Assembly (NCBI GenBank): GCA_044223975.1
Contig: JBGALI010000001.1
Coordinates: 248,001-312,000, forward strand
Origin: CAZCPB01 sp044223975
Lineage (GTDB): Bacteria; Planctomycetota; Phycisphaerae; Phycisphaerales; UBA1924
Length of the DNA: 64,000 bases
Direction of reading: 5' to 3'
Part shown: in pieces, positions 53,325 through 62,657 of the stretch
Layout: each line of letters begins with the position of its first letter
Position numbering within the stretch: the first letter of the stretch is position 1
Position numbers and translations under genes: made by a program
The notes under the pieces: model-generated
The model's input: the letters and a program-made list of their open reading frames with translations, nothing else
Database searches by the model: none
What the model was told of the DNA's origin: nothing

Positions 53325-54031
53325 TGGCTACTGCACCGTCGATCGAATGCCGCCAGCTCACCAAGACGTACAAGAAGGGTGATGCCACCATCACGCCGCT
53401 GCACGAGCTTGATCTCGACGTCGAGCCAGGCGAGTTTCTCGCGCTCATGGGCCCTTCCGGCAGCGGCAAGACAACCCTGCTCAACATAATTGCGGGGATC
53501 GACCGACCCACGGGCGGCACCTGCCGCGTGGGAGGAGTGGACATCACCTCCCTGTCGCGCGGCAAGCTCGCGGACTGGCGCAGCGACACCATCGGGTACA
53601 TCTTCCAGCTGTACAACCTGGTGCCGGTGCTCACCGCATACGAGAACGTCGAGCTGCCGCTGCTGCTCCACAAGCTCTCGTCTCGCGACCGGCACGCCCG
53701 CGTCGCCTCGGCGCTGCAGCTGGTCGGGATCGCCGACCGGCACGATCACTTCCCGCGTCAGCTCTCGGGCGGTCAGGAGCAGCGCGTCGCGATCGCGCGG
53801 GCGATCGTCACCGACCCCAAGGTGATTGTCGCCGACGAACCGACCGGCGATCTCGACGCCGAATCGGCCGGTTCGATCATGGACCTGCTCACGCGGCTGA
53901 CGAGCGAGCTCGGCAAAACGCTGATCATGGTCACGCACGACGCCAAGTGCGCGGCTCACGCCCGCCGCACACTTCATCTTGAGAAGGGCCGCCTGGTCGA
54001 GGCCGGCGCCCTGGCCCACTCGGCCCCCTGA
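53324..54031 (+). CDS. MacB/LolD-like ABC transporter ATP-binding protein
   Basis: 235 aa. Walker A GPSGSGKT, Q-loop GYIFQLYNLVPVLTAYENV, signature LSGGQEQRVAIARA (Glu where Gln is common), Walker B VIVADEPTGDLD, H-loop MVTHDAKCA. The ATG at 53324 overlaps the adaptor stop by one base. It energises the two permeases that follow. Confidence 0.93.
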   Translation: MATAPSIECRQLTKTYKKGDATITPLHELDLDVEPGEFLALMGPSGSGKTTLLNIIAGIDRPTGGTCRVGGVDITSLSRGKLADWRSDTIGYIFQLYNLVPVLTAYENVELPLLLHKLSSRDRHARVASALQLVGIADRHDHFPRQLSGGQEQRVAIARAIVTDPKVIVADEPTGDLDAESAGSIMDLLTRLTSELGKTLIMVTHDAKCAAHARRTLHLEKGRLVEAGALAHSAP

Positions 54032-54056
54032 TCCTCACCCTGCCCCGGAGACCGCC

Positions 54057-55208
54057 GTGCTCTCACCCAAGTTCATCCCGCTCACTCTCAAGCAGGTCTG
54101 GCGGCACCGTACCCGCAGCGCCCTCACCGTCGCGGGCGTGACCGTGGCCATGTTCCTGTTCGTCGCGGTCCAGACGCTCCAGCGCGCGGTGGGAGAAGCG
54201 ACCAGCGTCGCGGCCACCGACAGCACGCTCGTGGTCTACCGCGAGAACCGGTTCTGTCCTGCCACCAGCCGCCTTCCCGAGTACTACGGCGGGCGCATCG
54301 CCAAGGTCCCAGGCGTCGTGAGCGTCATCCCGATGAAGATCGTCGTGAACAACTGCAGGGCCAGTCTCGACGTCATCACGTTCCGCGGTGTGCCAGGTGA
54401 CGACATCGCGCGGGTGTCGGCCAAATGGGAGATCCTGTCGGGCTCGATCGCGGAGTGGCAGAAGCGGTCCGACGCAGCGCTGGTGGGCGAACGCCTCGCG
54501 GCGCGCCGGGGATTCAAGGTTGGTCAGTCGTTCGATTCGTCGGGCGTGACGGTCACGATCGCGGGGATCGTCCGTTCGACGGAACCGCAGGACCAGAACG
54601 TGGCGTACGTGCACCTGGACTTCCTCCAGCGGTCCGCGTCCCGGGGCGGCGTCGGCGTGGTCACGCAATTCAACATCAAAGTAGACGACCCGGCCCGCGC
54701 ACCGGCGGTCGCGGCGGCCATCGATGCGGAGTTTCGCTCCGAGGCCGACCCGACCACCACGCGCGCGGAGAAGGCGTTCGTGGCCCAGGCCGGCTCCGAC
54801 ATCGTCGAGATCGTGGGGTTCACGAAGTACCTCGGGTGGGGGTGCCTTGCCGCGGTCCTGGCGCTGGTGGCCAACGCCATCGTGCTGAGCGTGCAGGACC
54901 GCATCAAGGAGCACGCCGTGCTCCAGACCCTCGGGTTCCGGAGCGGTCTCATCGCGCGGCTCATCGTGTCGGAGGGGGTCATCATCGGGGTGATCGGCGG
55001 CGTCATCGGCACGCTCGCGGCGACGGCGTTCGTGCGGTACGGTCAGTTCAGCCTCTCGACCGAAGGGCTCAGCATCAACGTCGCGCCGGACGCACAGGTG
55101 ATCGTGCTCGGCCTTGCGATCTCGGCCGGGGTCGGTGTTCTGGCGGGCTTGGTCCCCGCGTGGCAGGCCGGGCGACGCGAGATCGCGTCGTGCTTCCGGG
55201 CGGTTTGA
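54057..55208 (+). CDS. FtsX/MacB-like ABC permease, first copy
   Basis: 383 aa. MacB topology: TM1 near 20-40, a large periplasmic domain (40-255), then three membrane segments (about 262-370), including the LGWGCLAAVLALVANAIVLSV and VIGGVIGTLAATAF regions. GTG at 54057 has GGAG 7 nt upstream. The second permease follows 15 bp later, so the pair likely forms a heterodimer. Confidence 0.88.
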   Translation: MLSPKFIPLTLKQVWRHRTRSALTVAGVTVAMFLFVAVQTLQRAVGEATSVAATDSTLVVYRENRFCPATSRLPEYYGGRIAKVPGVVSVIPMKIVVNNCRASLDVITFRGVPGDDIARVSAKWEILSGSIAEWQKRSDAALVGERLAARRGFKVGQSFDSSGVTVTIAGIVRSTEPQDQNVAYVHLDFLQRSASRGGVGVVTQFNIKVDDPARAPAVAAAIDAEFRSEADPTTTRAEKAFVAQAGSDIVEIVGFTKYLGWGCLAAVLALVANAIVLSVQDRIKEHAVLQTLGFRSGLIARLIVSEGVIIGVIGGVIGTLAATAFVRYGQFSLSTEGLSINVAPDAQVIVLGLAISAGVGVLAGLVPAWQAGRREIASCFRAV

Positions 55209-55223
55209 ACGAGGCACACAACC

Positions 55224-56393
55224 ATGCGGCTCCTCCCCTTTGACTACTCCGTCCGAAACCTGGGCCGATCCCGCCCGCGCCTCGTGCTCAGCGTGCTCGG
55301 CAGCGCGCTCGTGGTGATCCTCGTGCTCGCGGCGGCGGCGTTCGTTCGCGGCATGAACCGTTCGATCCGCACGACGGGCGGCGAGCACAACGCCGTCCTG
55401 CTCAGCGCCGGCAGCGAGGAGAGCGTGGAGCGAAGCGAGGTCGAAGCGGCGGCCCCGGGTGTGCTCGAGGCCAGCGTCCGTGGCGTCCGCTCCTCCGGCG
55501 GGGTTGCGTACGTGTCGCCGGAGGTGCACGTGCAGCTCCCGGTTCGAACGGTCGATGGTGGCGGCAGGCACCCCGTTGTTGTCCGCGGGGTCACGCCGCC
55601 GGCGACACTCGTCCACGACCAGGTCCAGATCATCGAAGGACGGTTCCCGCTGGCGGGCAACGACGAGATCATGGTGGGACGGGCGGTTCCCGACGCGATC
55701 GGCGTTCCCGCCGCAGAACTCGCCGTGGGGAAGGCGGTCCTGATCGACAAGCGACCGTGGACCATCGTGGGGAAGTTCGTCGCCCCGGGCACGGTGGTCG
55801 AGGCAGAAATCTGGGCCGCGCTGACGGACGTGAAGGCGGCGACCAAGCGTGAAACGATCTCGTGCATCGTGGTCACGCTCGAACCCGGCGTCGCCGAGTT
55901 CGCCGACATCGCCGCGTTCGTCAAGACCAGGCCCGACCTGGAACTCGCCACCATGCCCGAGCGGGAGTACTACGCCAAGCTCGCGGCGTTCTTCGGGCCG
56001 GTCCGCATCGTCGCGTGGGTGACGGCGGGCCTCATCGGCATCGGCGGGCTGTTCGGCGGGCTGAACACGATGTACGCCGCGTTCGCGTCGCGCGTGCGTG
56101 AGTTGGGAACGCTCCAGTCGATGGGGTACCGTCGGAGTTCGATTGTCGTCAGCCTCGTGCAGGAATCGATGATCGCGACAGCGGCGGGGGCGTTGATCGC
56201 CTGTGCCGTGGGAGTGCTCCTCCTCGACGGGCTCACCGTCCGATTTTCGATGGGCGCCTTTGGCTTGCTGGTCGATCCGACGGTGGTGGGGGTGGCGTTG
56301 GCGGCGGGCCTGGCGCTGGGGCTGCTGGGAGCGCTCCCGCCGGCGTGGAGATGTCTGCGAATGGAGATTCCGCTCGCGTTGAAGGCCGTGTAG
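55224..56393 (+). CDS. FtsX/MacB-like ABC permease, second copy
   Basis: 389 aa. TM1 about 20-40, periplasmic domain 45-250, three membrane segments near 270-385 including VTAGLIGIGGLFGGLNTMYAA. Sequence differs from the first copy throughout the periplasmic domain. Likely forms a heterodimeric inner-membrane pump with it. Confidence 0.87.
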   Translation: MRLLPFDYSVRNLGRSRPRLVLSVLGSALVVILVLAAAAFVRGMNRSIRTTGGEHNAVLLSAGSEESVERSEVEAAAPGVLEASVRGVRSSGGVAYVSPEVHVQLPVRTVDGGGRHPVVVRGVTPPATLVHDQVQIIEGRFPLAGNDEIMVGRAVPDAIGVPAAELAVGKAVLIDKRPWTIVGKFVAPGTVVEAEIWAALTDVKAATKRETISCIVVTLEPGVAEFADIAAFVKTRPDLELATMPEREYYAKLAAFFGPVRIVAWVTAGLIGIGGLFGGLNTMYAAFASRVRELGTLQSMGYRRSSIVVSLVQESMIATAAGALIACAVGVLLLDGLTVRFSMGAFGLLVDPTVVGVALAAGLALGLLGALPPAWRCLRMEIPLALKAV

Positions 56394-56429
56394 TGAAAGA
56401 GTGACCCGCAACCCTTCAGGGAGTTGACC

Positions 56430-56990
56430 ATGTCGAAGTGCCGTTTTTCATCCGTTCGATTCTGTGCCATCGCGCTACTCGTCGGCCTGCCGGTGGTCGG
56501 ATGCGAGAGCAAAGAAGCCAAGCCCGCGGGAGGAAAGGTGACGACCGCCACACCGCCGGCCAGCCTTCCTGGCGGGTTTTTCCTTGCCGCCGCGCCCGCC
56601 GACGCCAAGACCGTGGAGGAAGTCAAGAAGACCGCCAAGGCGGGCGACACCGTGGCGCTGCGCGGACGGGTGGGCGGAAGCAAGGAGCCGTTCGTCGCGG
56701 GCCGGGCCGTCCTGACGCTGATGGGCCCCGGATTGGCCGCGTGCTCGGACGATCCGGGAGATAAGTGCCCGACGCCCTGGGACTACTGCTGCGAGAACAA
56801 GAAAGACATCGGTGAACACGCCGCGACGGTGCAGGTGACGGACGCATCCGGCGCACCACTCAAGGCCGACCTCAAAGGACAGGGTGGCATCAAGGAACTC
56901 TCCGACCTGATCGTGGTGGGCAAGGTCTCGATGGCCGATGGGAACGTGCTCATCGTCAACGCGACCGGCGTGTTCGTGGCCAAGCCGTAG
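56430..56990 (+). CDS. Putative lipoprotein with OB-like domain, unknown function
   Basis: 186 aa. Lipobox VVGC (Cys25). The C-terminal part has VEEVKKTAKAGDTVALRGRVGG, a pattern seen in small beta-barrel proteins, and a conserved Cys-containing loop CSDDPGDKCPTPWDYCCE. ATG at 56430 has AGGGAG 7 nt upstream. It follows the permease by 36 bp and is probably cotranscribed with the exporter. Confidence 0.68.
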   Translation: MSKCRFSSVRFCAIALLVGLPVVGCESKEAKPAGGKVTTATPPASLPGGFFLAAAPADAKTVEEVKKTAKAGDTVALRGRVGGSKEPFVAGRAVLTLMGPGLAACSDDPGDKCPTPWDYCCENKKDIGEHAATVQVTDASGAPLKADLKGQGGIKELSDLIVVGKVSMADGNVLIVNATGVFVAKP

Positions 56991-57028
56991 GCAACGGGGA
57001 AACGGAAGGCCGGGCCGTCCGCATGCGG

Positions 57029-57034
57029 TATACT
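57029..57034 (+). promoter_or_regulatory. -10-like element close to the PSD1 gene
   Basis: TATACT preceded by GCGG, 7 nt before the ATG at 57042. One of the clearest matches to the repeated element. Confidence 0.5.
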
Positions 57035-57041
57035 CGCGCGC

Positions 57042-60000
57042 ATGACGCTTTCGGGCGCAACACGCCGTTGGGTGCTGGGGGTGGCGCTCGCGGCGCTCCA
57101 CTCGACATCGGCACGCGCCGCCCCGCCGGAGGGCGAGCGTGCGGCCGGACCAATCCCCGTCGATTTTGGGAGAGACGTCCGCCCCGTGCTCGCCGACCGG
57201 TGTTTCCGATGTCACGGCCCGGATGAAGGCTCGCGCAAGCGCGGGCTTCGCCTGGACACCCAGGAGGGATCTCGCGCGATCCTGAAAGATGGGACGCGCG
57301 CCATCGTTCCCGGCGATGCCGGCGCGAGCGAAGCGGCGCGGCGGGTTCTGTCGGACGACCCCGACGAGGTGATGCCGCCGCCGGAGATGAACAAGCCGCT
57401 GAGCGCCGAGCAGAAGCTCGCCCTGGTGGACTGGATCAGGTCCGGCGCCGAGTACACGCCGCATTGGGCGTTCGTGCCGCCGCGGGCGAGCACGCCCGTG
57501 CCCGTGCGGCACGGCGATTGGGCTCGAGATACCGTGGACACGTTTGTTCTGGCGCGCCTCGAGCACGAAGGGCTCGCGCCCGCGCCCGAGGCGGATCGGG
57601 CAACGCTCCTTAGGCGCGTGGCGCTCGCGCTCACGGGGCTCCCACCCACGCCGGACGAGGTCGCGGAATTCATCGCCGATCAGTCGTCCGGCGCCTACGA
57701 GACGCGGGTGGACCGCCTGCTCGCGTCGCCACGCTTCGGTGAGCGACTGGCGGCGGAGTGGCTCGACGTGGCCCGCTTCGCCGACACGTACGGCTACCAG
57801 TCCGACTGGGAATGCCGTGTGTGGCCTTGGCGCGACTGGCTCATCGCCGCGTTCAACTCGAACATGCCCTATGACGAGTTCCTGCGCGAGCAGATCGCGG
57901 GGGACCTGATCCCGGGCGCGACGCGCGACCAGAAGCTCGCGACGGCGTTCAACCGCCTGCACCGCCAGACCAACGAGGGCGGGTCGATCGATGCGGAGTT
58001 CAGGCAGGAGTACATCTCCGACCGGGTGCACACGTTCGGCACCGCGTTCCTCGGCCTCACGGTGGAGTGCGCCCGCTGCCACGACCACAAGTACGACCCG
58101 GTCTCGCAGCGCGACTATTACAGCCTCGGCGCGTTCTTCGGCGCCATCGACGAGTCGGGGACGTACCCCTACTCCACGCCCGCCGTCCCGCGCCCGGCCA
58201 TGAGACTGGCCACGACGGAGCAGCAGGCCGCGCTGGCACGCCTTGACAGTGCGGTAGTCGATGCCGAGCGAGCCCAGCGTGCGGTGCGCGAATCTCGTGC
58301 CGATCTGTTCCACGCGTGGCTGGCGAGCCAGCCGGTGGTGAAACTCGTGCCGCCCGTCCGCCACTTTCCTCTGGAGGGCGAGATCGACGGGCCCGTGGGC
58401 AAGGCCACGGCCCTCGACGGAGACACCGGCCCGTCCTTCAAGGATGTGCCCGCGTTCCGCCGCTGTGATCCGTTCAGTCTGTCGCTGCGGATGCGTTGCC
58501 CCGACCGTAAGGAGCGAGCCACGGTCATCCACACGAGCGCGTTCACCATCGAGTCCGACCAGCAGGGCTACCAGCTCATGCTCAAGGACGGTCGCCTGTG
58601 CTGGGAGATCATCCACGACTGGCCGGGCTCGGCCGCGGCCATCCGCACGGTGGGGGACTTCCCCCTCGACCGTTGGGTGCACGTCGCGGTGACGTACGAC
58701 GGATCGTCGCGGGCGGAGGGGATGCGGATCTACCTCGACGGTGTGCTGACGCCCTCGGAGATCGTCCGGGATCACCTCGACGGTCCGTCCACGGTCCATT
58801 CGTTCCAGGTCGGCTTCCGCGACCGCGACGTCGGATTCAAGGGCGGCGCGGCGTGCGATCTCAGTGTGTTCGACCGTGCCCTCGGGGCAGCCGAGGTCGC
58901 GGAACTGGTCCGCCCGGGTGCGCTGGCCGATCGCGTAGCTGGAGCGGATCGCCCGGAGGAGAGCGGCGATCTTTGGGAGGTGTTCTCGCGAACCGTCGAC
59001 CCCGAGTGCGTGTCGGCCGCCAAGCGGGTCCGTGACGCTCGGGCTGCTCAGCAGGATCTCCTGGAGTCGATCCCGGAGATCATGGTCATGGAAGAGACGC
59101 CGTTCCCGCGTTCTGCATACGTGCTGACGCGGGGAAGCTATGACCAGCCGGACCTCACTCGCCCGGTGTTTCCCGACCGCGCCATCGACGCGCTGCTGGC
59201 GTTCGATCCGTCGTGGCCGCGGAACCGACTGGGCCTTGCCGCGTGGGCGACCGATCGGCGGAATCCGCTTGTATCGCGCGTCGCGGTCAACCGGCTGTGG
59301 GCGATCTGCTTCGGGCGGGGACTCGCACCGACGCTCGAGAACCTCGGTACCCAGGGAGAATTGCCCACGCACCAGGCCGTGCTCGACACCCTTGCCGCCG
59401 ACTTCGCGTCCGGAGGCTGGGACCTCAAAGGGATGCTCCGGAGGATCGTGCTCTGCTCGACGTTCCGCCAGAACTCGGACCTGACGCGTGAAAAGCTCGC
59501 GACGGACCCCCAGAACGCGCTCCTCTCCCGCGGCCCGTCATTCCGGCTATCGGCCGAGGCCTTGCGCGACCAGGCCTTGTTCGCGTCCGGATTGCTGGTC
59601 GAGAAGGTCGGCGGTCCGAGCGTGAAGCCATGGCAGCCGCCGGGGATCTGGGAGGATGCGGGCGCGAGCATCCAGCGCGGCTACGTCCCCGACACGGGCG
59701 ACAACGCGCACCGGCGCAGCCTCTATACGTTCCGCAAGCGCACCGCGCCTCCGCCCAACATGCTCGCGTTCGACGCCGGCAGCCGCGAGCAGTGCCTTGC
59801 TCGCCGCCTCCCGACCAACACCCCGCTCCAGCCCCTGGTCGTGATGAACGATCCGGTGTTCTTCGAGTGCGCCCGGGGGCTGGCGCTCCGGGCGGCCACG
59901 GAAGTCGGCGATGATTCCGAGCGGCGCATCCATCGGGTGTTTGAGCTGTTGACATCGCGCGCGCCTCGGCAGGCGGAGTTACGGGCGCTCCGTGCCCTCT

Positions 60001-60146
60001 ACGACGAACAGGTGATCGCCTTCCGCGCTGAAGTGGCGGACGCCAAGGCCGTGCTTGCGACCCACGCCCCCGACCCGTCCCTGGCGGCGTTGACTCTGGT
60101 GTGCTCGACCGTCCTCGCGTCCGATGCCGTGGTGACCAGCCGTTAG
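57042..60146 (+). CDS. Secreted cytochrome-c/DUF1549/LamG/DUF1553 protein (planctomycete PSD1 family)
   Basis: 1034 aa. Signal peptide (about 1-26). A cytochrome c-type heme site CFRCH (Cys54-His58) sits in PSCyt1; DUF1549 follows (about 150-380), then a LamG-like beta-sandwich (about 450-600, GKATALDGDTGPSF) and DUF1553 (about 690-1020, RLWAICFGRGLAPTLENLG). This architecture is common in planctomycetes and usually sits next to a DUF1501 gene, as here. Proposed roles are in processing of sulfated or complex polysaccharides; unproven. Confidence 0.88.
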   Translation: MTLSGATRRWVLGVALAALHSTSARAAPPEGERAAGPIPVDFGRDVRPVLADRCFRCHGPDEGSRKRGLRLDTQEGSRAILKDGTRAIVPGDAGASEAARRVLSDDPDEVMPPPEMNKPLSAEQKLALVDWIRSGAEYTPHWAFVPPRASTPVPVRHGDWARDTVDTFVLARLEHEGLAPAPEADRATLLRRVALALTGLPPTPDEVAEFIADQSSGAYETRVDRLLASPRFGERLAAEWLDVARFADTYGYQSDWECRVWPWRDWLIAAFNSNMPYDEFLREQIAGDLIPGATRDQKLATAFNRLHRQTNEGGSIDAEFRQEYISDRVHTFGTAFLGLTVECARCHDHKYDPVSQRDYYSLGAFFGAIDESGTYPYSTPAVPRPAMRLATTEQQAALARLDSAVVDAERAQRAVRESRADLFHAWLASQPVVKLVPPVRHFPLEGEIDGPVGKATALDGDTGPSFKDVPAFRRCDPFSLSLRMRCPDRKERATVIHTSAFTIESDQQGYQLMLKDGRLCWEIIHDWPGSAAAIRTVGDFPLDRWVHVAVTYDGSSRAEGMRIYLDGVLTPSEIVRDHLDGPSTVHSFQVGFRDRDVGFKGGAACDLSVFDRALGAAEVAELVRPGALADRVAGADRPEESGDLWEVFSRTVDPECVSAAKRVRDARAAQQDLLESIPEIMVMEETPFPRSAYVLTRGSYDQPDLTRPVFPDRAIDALLAFDPSWPRNRLGLAAWATDRRNPLVSRVAVNRLWAICFGRGLAPTLENLGTQGELPTHQAVLDTLAADFASGGWDLKGMLRRIVLCSTFRQNSDLTREKLATDPQNALLSRGPSFRLSAEALRDQALFASGLLVEKVGGPSVKPWQPPGIWEDAGASIQRGYVPDTGDNAHRRSLYTFRKRTAPPPNMLAFDAGSREQCLARRLPTNTPLQPLVVMNDPVFFECARGLALRAATEVGDDSERRIHRVFELLTSRAPRQAELRALRALYDEQVIAFRAEVADAKAVLATHAPDPSLAALTLVCSTVLASDAVVTSR

Positions 60147-60159
60147 GAGGAGTGCAGCC

Positions 60160-61626
60160 GTGAACCCGGGGTGCGAGCACTTGATGGGGCTGACGCGCCG
60201 GCACTTCCTCGGAGCTTCAGCGCTCGGGCTAGGAGGCGTCGCGCTGGGGGCCATCCTCGGTTCTGAGCAACGACACGCCCTCCAGAGCAGAGCGCCGAGC
60301 GGACCCTCCGCTCCTCCTGTGCCGGGCGTTCCGCACTTTGCTCCCAAGGCCAAGCGCGTCATCTACCTCTTCCAATCCGGGGGGCCGTCGCAGTTCGAGA
60401 CGTTCGATCCCAAGCCGCTCCTTCGCGATCAGCACGGCAAACCCCTGCCCGACTCGGTTCGTCAGGGTCAACGCCTTACCGGGATGAGCGGAAACCAAGC
60501 GGTGCTGCCCCTGGCGGGCTCGTTCACCGGCTTCAAACGTCACGGAACCTGCGGCGCGTGGGTCAGCGACCTCTTGCCGCACACGGCGAGAATGGTCGAC
60601 GACCTCTGCATCATCACCACGATGTTCACCGAGGCGATCAACCATGATCCGGCGATCACGTTCTTCTGCACGGGTTATCAGCAGCCGGGAAGGCCGTCCA
60701 TGGGCGCGTGGCTCTCGTACGGCCTGGGCAGCATCAACGCCAACCTGCCCGCGTTCATCGTGCTGGTCTCGAAGGACGCCGCCCGCGACCAGCCCCTGTA
60801 CTCGCGCCTCTGGGGCCCAGGCTTTCTGCCCAGCGAGCACCAGGGTGTGCAGTTCCGGTCCGGGAAGGAGCCCGTCCTCTACCTGACCAACCCCGAAGGC
60901 GTCTCGCCGCACGCGCGCCGATCGATGCTCGATGCGCTCGGAACGCTCAACGCCGATCAGGCGGCGCACACCCTCGACCCCGAGGTCAGCACCCGCATCG
61001 CTCAGGCCGAGATGGCCTACCGCATGCAGACCAGCGTCCCCGAGGCGACCGCCCTCGACGGAGAGCCCGACGAGGTGTTCGATCTTTACGGCCCCGAATC
61101 ACGCAAGCCCGGCACCTACGCCTCCAACTGCATCCTCGCCCGCAGGATGATCGAACGCGGCGTCCGGTTCGTGCAACTCTTTCACCAAGGCTGGGACCAG
61201 CACGGCAACCTCCCGAGCGAAATCGCGCGCCAGTGCGCCCAGACCGATCAGCCCTCGGCGGCGCTGGTTGCCGACCTCAAGCGTCGCGGCCTGCTCGACG
61301 ACACGCTCGTCGTGTGGGGCGGAGAGTTCGGGCGCACCGCGTATTGCCAGGGGAAAATGACGGATACGTCGTACGGGCGCGACCATCACCCGCGCTGCTT
61401 CTCCGTCTGGATGGCCGGGGGTGGCGTCAAGCCCGGACTCACATGGGGCCGGACCGACGACTACGGCTACAACATCCTCGACGGGGGCGTGCACGTGCAC
61501 GACCTCCACGCCACCATGCTGCACCTCTTGGGACTCGACCACGAGCGGTTGACGTACCGCTTCCAGGGACGCGACTTCCGGCTCACCGATGTGTTCGGCA
61601 AGGTGGTGCGCGGCGTGATCGCCTGA
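60160..61626 (+). CDS. DUF1501 family secreted protein
   Basis: 488 aa. Tat-type signal TRRHFLGASALGLGG (12-26) marks export of a folded protein. DUF1501 features: VIYLFQSGGPSQFETFDPKP, GKPLPDSV, and GGEFGRTA followed by GRDHHPRCFSVWMAGGGVKPG near 395-430, which resembles sulfatase/alkaline-phosphatase-like folds. GTG at 60160 has GGAGGAG upstream. Partner of the PSD1 protein. Confidence 0.9.
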   Translation: MNPGCEHLMGLTRRHFLGASALGLGGVALGAILGSEQRHALQSRAPSGPSAPPVPGVPHFAPKAKRVIYLFQSGGPSQFETFDPKPLLRDQHGKPLPDSVRQGQRLTGMSGNQAVLPLAGSFTGFKRHGTCGAWVSDLLPHTARMVDDLCIITTMFTEAINHDPAITFFCTGYQQPGRPSMGAWLSYGLGSINANLPAFIVLVSKDAARDQPLYSRLWGPGFLPSEHQGVQFRSGKEPVLYLTNPEGVSPHARRSMLDALGTLNADQAAHTLDPEVSTRIAQAEMAYRMQTSVPEATALDGEPDEVFDLYGPESRKPGTYASNCILARRMIERGVRFVQLFHQGWDQHGNLPSEIARQCAQTDQPSAALVADLKRRGLLDDTLVVWGGEFGRTAYCQGKMTDTSYGRDHHPRCFSVWMAGGGVKPGLTWGRTDDYGYNILDGGVHVHDLHATMLHLLGLDHERLTYRFQGRDFRLTDVFGKVVRGVIA

Positions 61627-61650
61627 GCGGGCCCGCGACGGAACGAAACA

Positions 61651-61678
61651 GGGCGTGCGCCGGGTTCGGCGCACGCCC
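61651..61678. terminator. Bidirectional hairpin terminator
   Basis: Perfect 11-bp inverted repeat GGGCGTGCGCC / GGCGCACGCCC with GGGTTC loop, between convergent genes (stops at 61626 and 61712). Confidence 0.7.
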
Positions 61679-61711
61679 ATAAGGATCGCACGAAGCGGAC
61701 GGCCGACGGGC

Positions 61712-62446
61712 TCACTCGCCCTTGTCGGCGCTGGCCTGGGCGCTCTTCGACGTCGCGCTGCGCAACTGGGTGAGCAGCGGCGCATCCTTGAATTTCGCGT
61801 TCGCCTCGGCGACCTGGCCCGCGGGAAGGCGAGTGAGGTCAAGCCGCACGAGCAGCGTCCGCCGACCCTCGGCGCTGATCGAGGTCACTTCAAAGATGTA
61901 ATGGTCGTTGTCGCTCATCGTGAACGACTGCTCCACCTTGTACTGCTTGGCGTCTTTCGTGAACGAACCCGAGAGCGTTGCCGAGCCGTCGGTGCAACCG
62001 CTCGAGTTCGCGGCCGCGGTGAGCGTGGACTTCGAGTAGCTGTCGACCCAGGAACCCGAGATGCCCGAATTGCTCAGGCGGACGACCGACGCTCCCTCAA
62101 AGGCCTTGGCGAACGCCATGCCCGTGAGGCACGAGGCCAACGAACGGCCATTGTCCTCCACTTTGTTGGAGGCGCTGATCACCGAGGCCGAGTTGAAGCC
62201 GTCGGTGCCGCGCACCTGGACCTGGCCTTCCCACTCGCCGGCCAGACGCTGCAGAAGCTGCTGGGCGCCGCTGGTGTCGGTCGACTTCTGCACGTTCACC
62301 ACGCCCTTGGCGTGATTCTGCGACGGGGTCTGGGTCTGGGGGTGGGACTGGGAACGCGATGGAGACTGGCCGGCCTGCTGCGCCAGTGCGCCCGCCGCCG
62401 TGACCATCGCCGCGCTGCATGCAATTCCAATGCAAATCCGGTTCAT
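61712..62446 (-). CDS. Secreted DUF1579-type protein
   Basis: 244 aa. Signal peptide about 1-23 (ACSAAMVTAAGALAQ), Gln/Ser/Thr-rich linker, then a beta-barrel domain: LLQRLAGEWEGQVQV, SGSWVDSYS, and SFTMSDNDHYIFEV. DUF1579 proteins are lipocalin-like and frequent in planctomycetes; function unknown. ATG at 62446 chosen for the GGAGGG 6 nt upstream and the signal peptide. Confidence 0.8.
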   Translation of the reverse strand: MNRICIGIACSAAMVTAAGALAQQAGQSPSRSQSHPQTQTPSQNHAKGVVNVQKSTDTSGAQQLLQRLAGEWEGQVQVRGTDGFNSASVISASNKVEDNGRSLASCLTGMAFAKAFEGASVVRLSNSGISGSWVDSYSKSTLTAAANSSGCTDGSATLSGSFTKDAKQYKVEQSFTMSDNDHYIFEVTSISAEGRRTLLVRLDLTRLPAGQVAEANAKFKDAPLLTQLRSATSKSAQASADKGE

Positions 62447-62552
62447 GCGATCCCTCCTGCGTGCCGGCGGCAATCACGGACGCGGAGCGCGCCCGGTGTG
62501 CCGCGGATGCTCCCTAGCCGATCGGCATCGCCCCGGGGCTGGTGTCGTAAAT

Positions 62553-62575
62553 GCGTGACTTGCATGAAGTTACGC
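62553..62575. promoter_or_regulatory. Dyad-symmetric element between nifU-like and DUF1579 genes
   Basis: GCGTGACTT / AAGTTACGC arms around GCATG, nine pairs with one G-T. About 107 bp upstream of the DUF1579 start and 83 bp after the NifU-like stop, in a 211-bp gap. Operator or terminator; undecided. Confidence 0.35.
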
Positions 62576-62657
62576 AGCTTTCCGGAGCGTCATGGTCGGC
62601 GCCGGCAGCGCGGCCCGCACAGCGTGCCGTTCGCCCAATCGCACACCGTGAGGATTA

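Noticed and set aside
54063..56411. 782-codon minus-strand reading frame opposite the two permeases
   Set aside because: Composition is dominated by Arg, Asp, His and Gly with no domains; the plus-strand permeases have clear membrane segments.
56475..59372. 965-codon minus-strand reading frame opposite the PSD1 gene
   Set aside because: Shadow frame; plus strand encodes CFRCH, DUF1549 and DUF1553 features.
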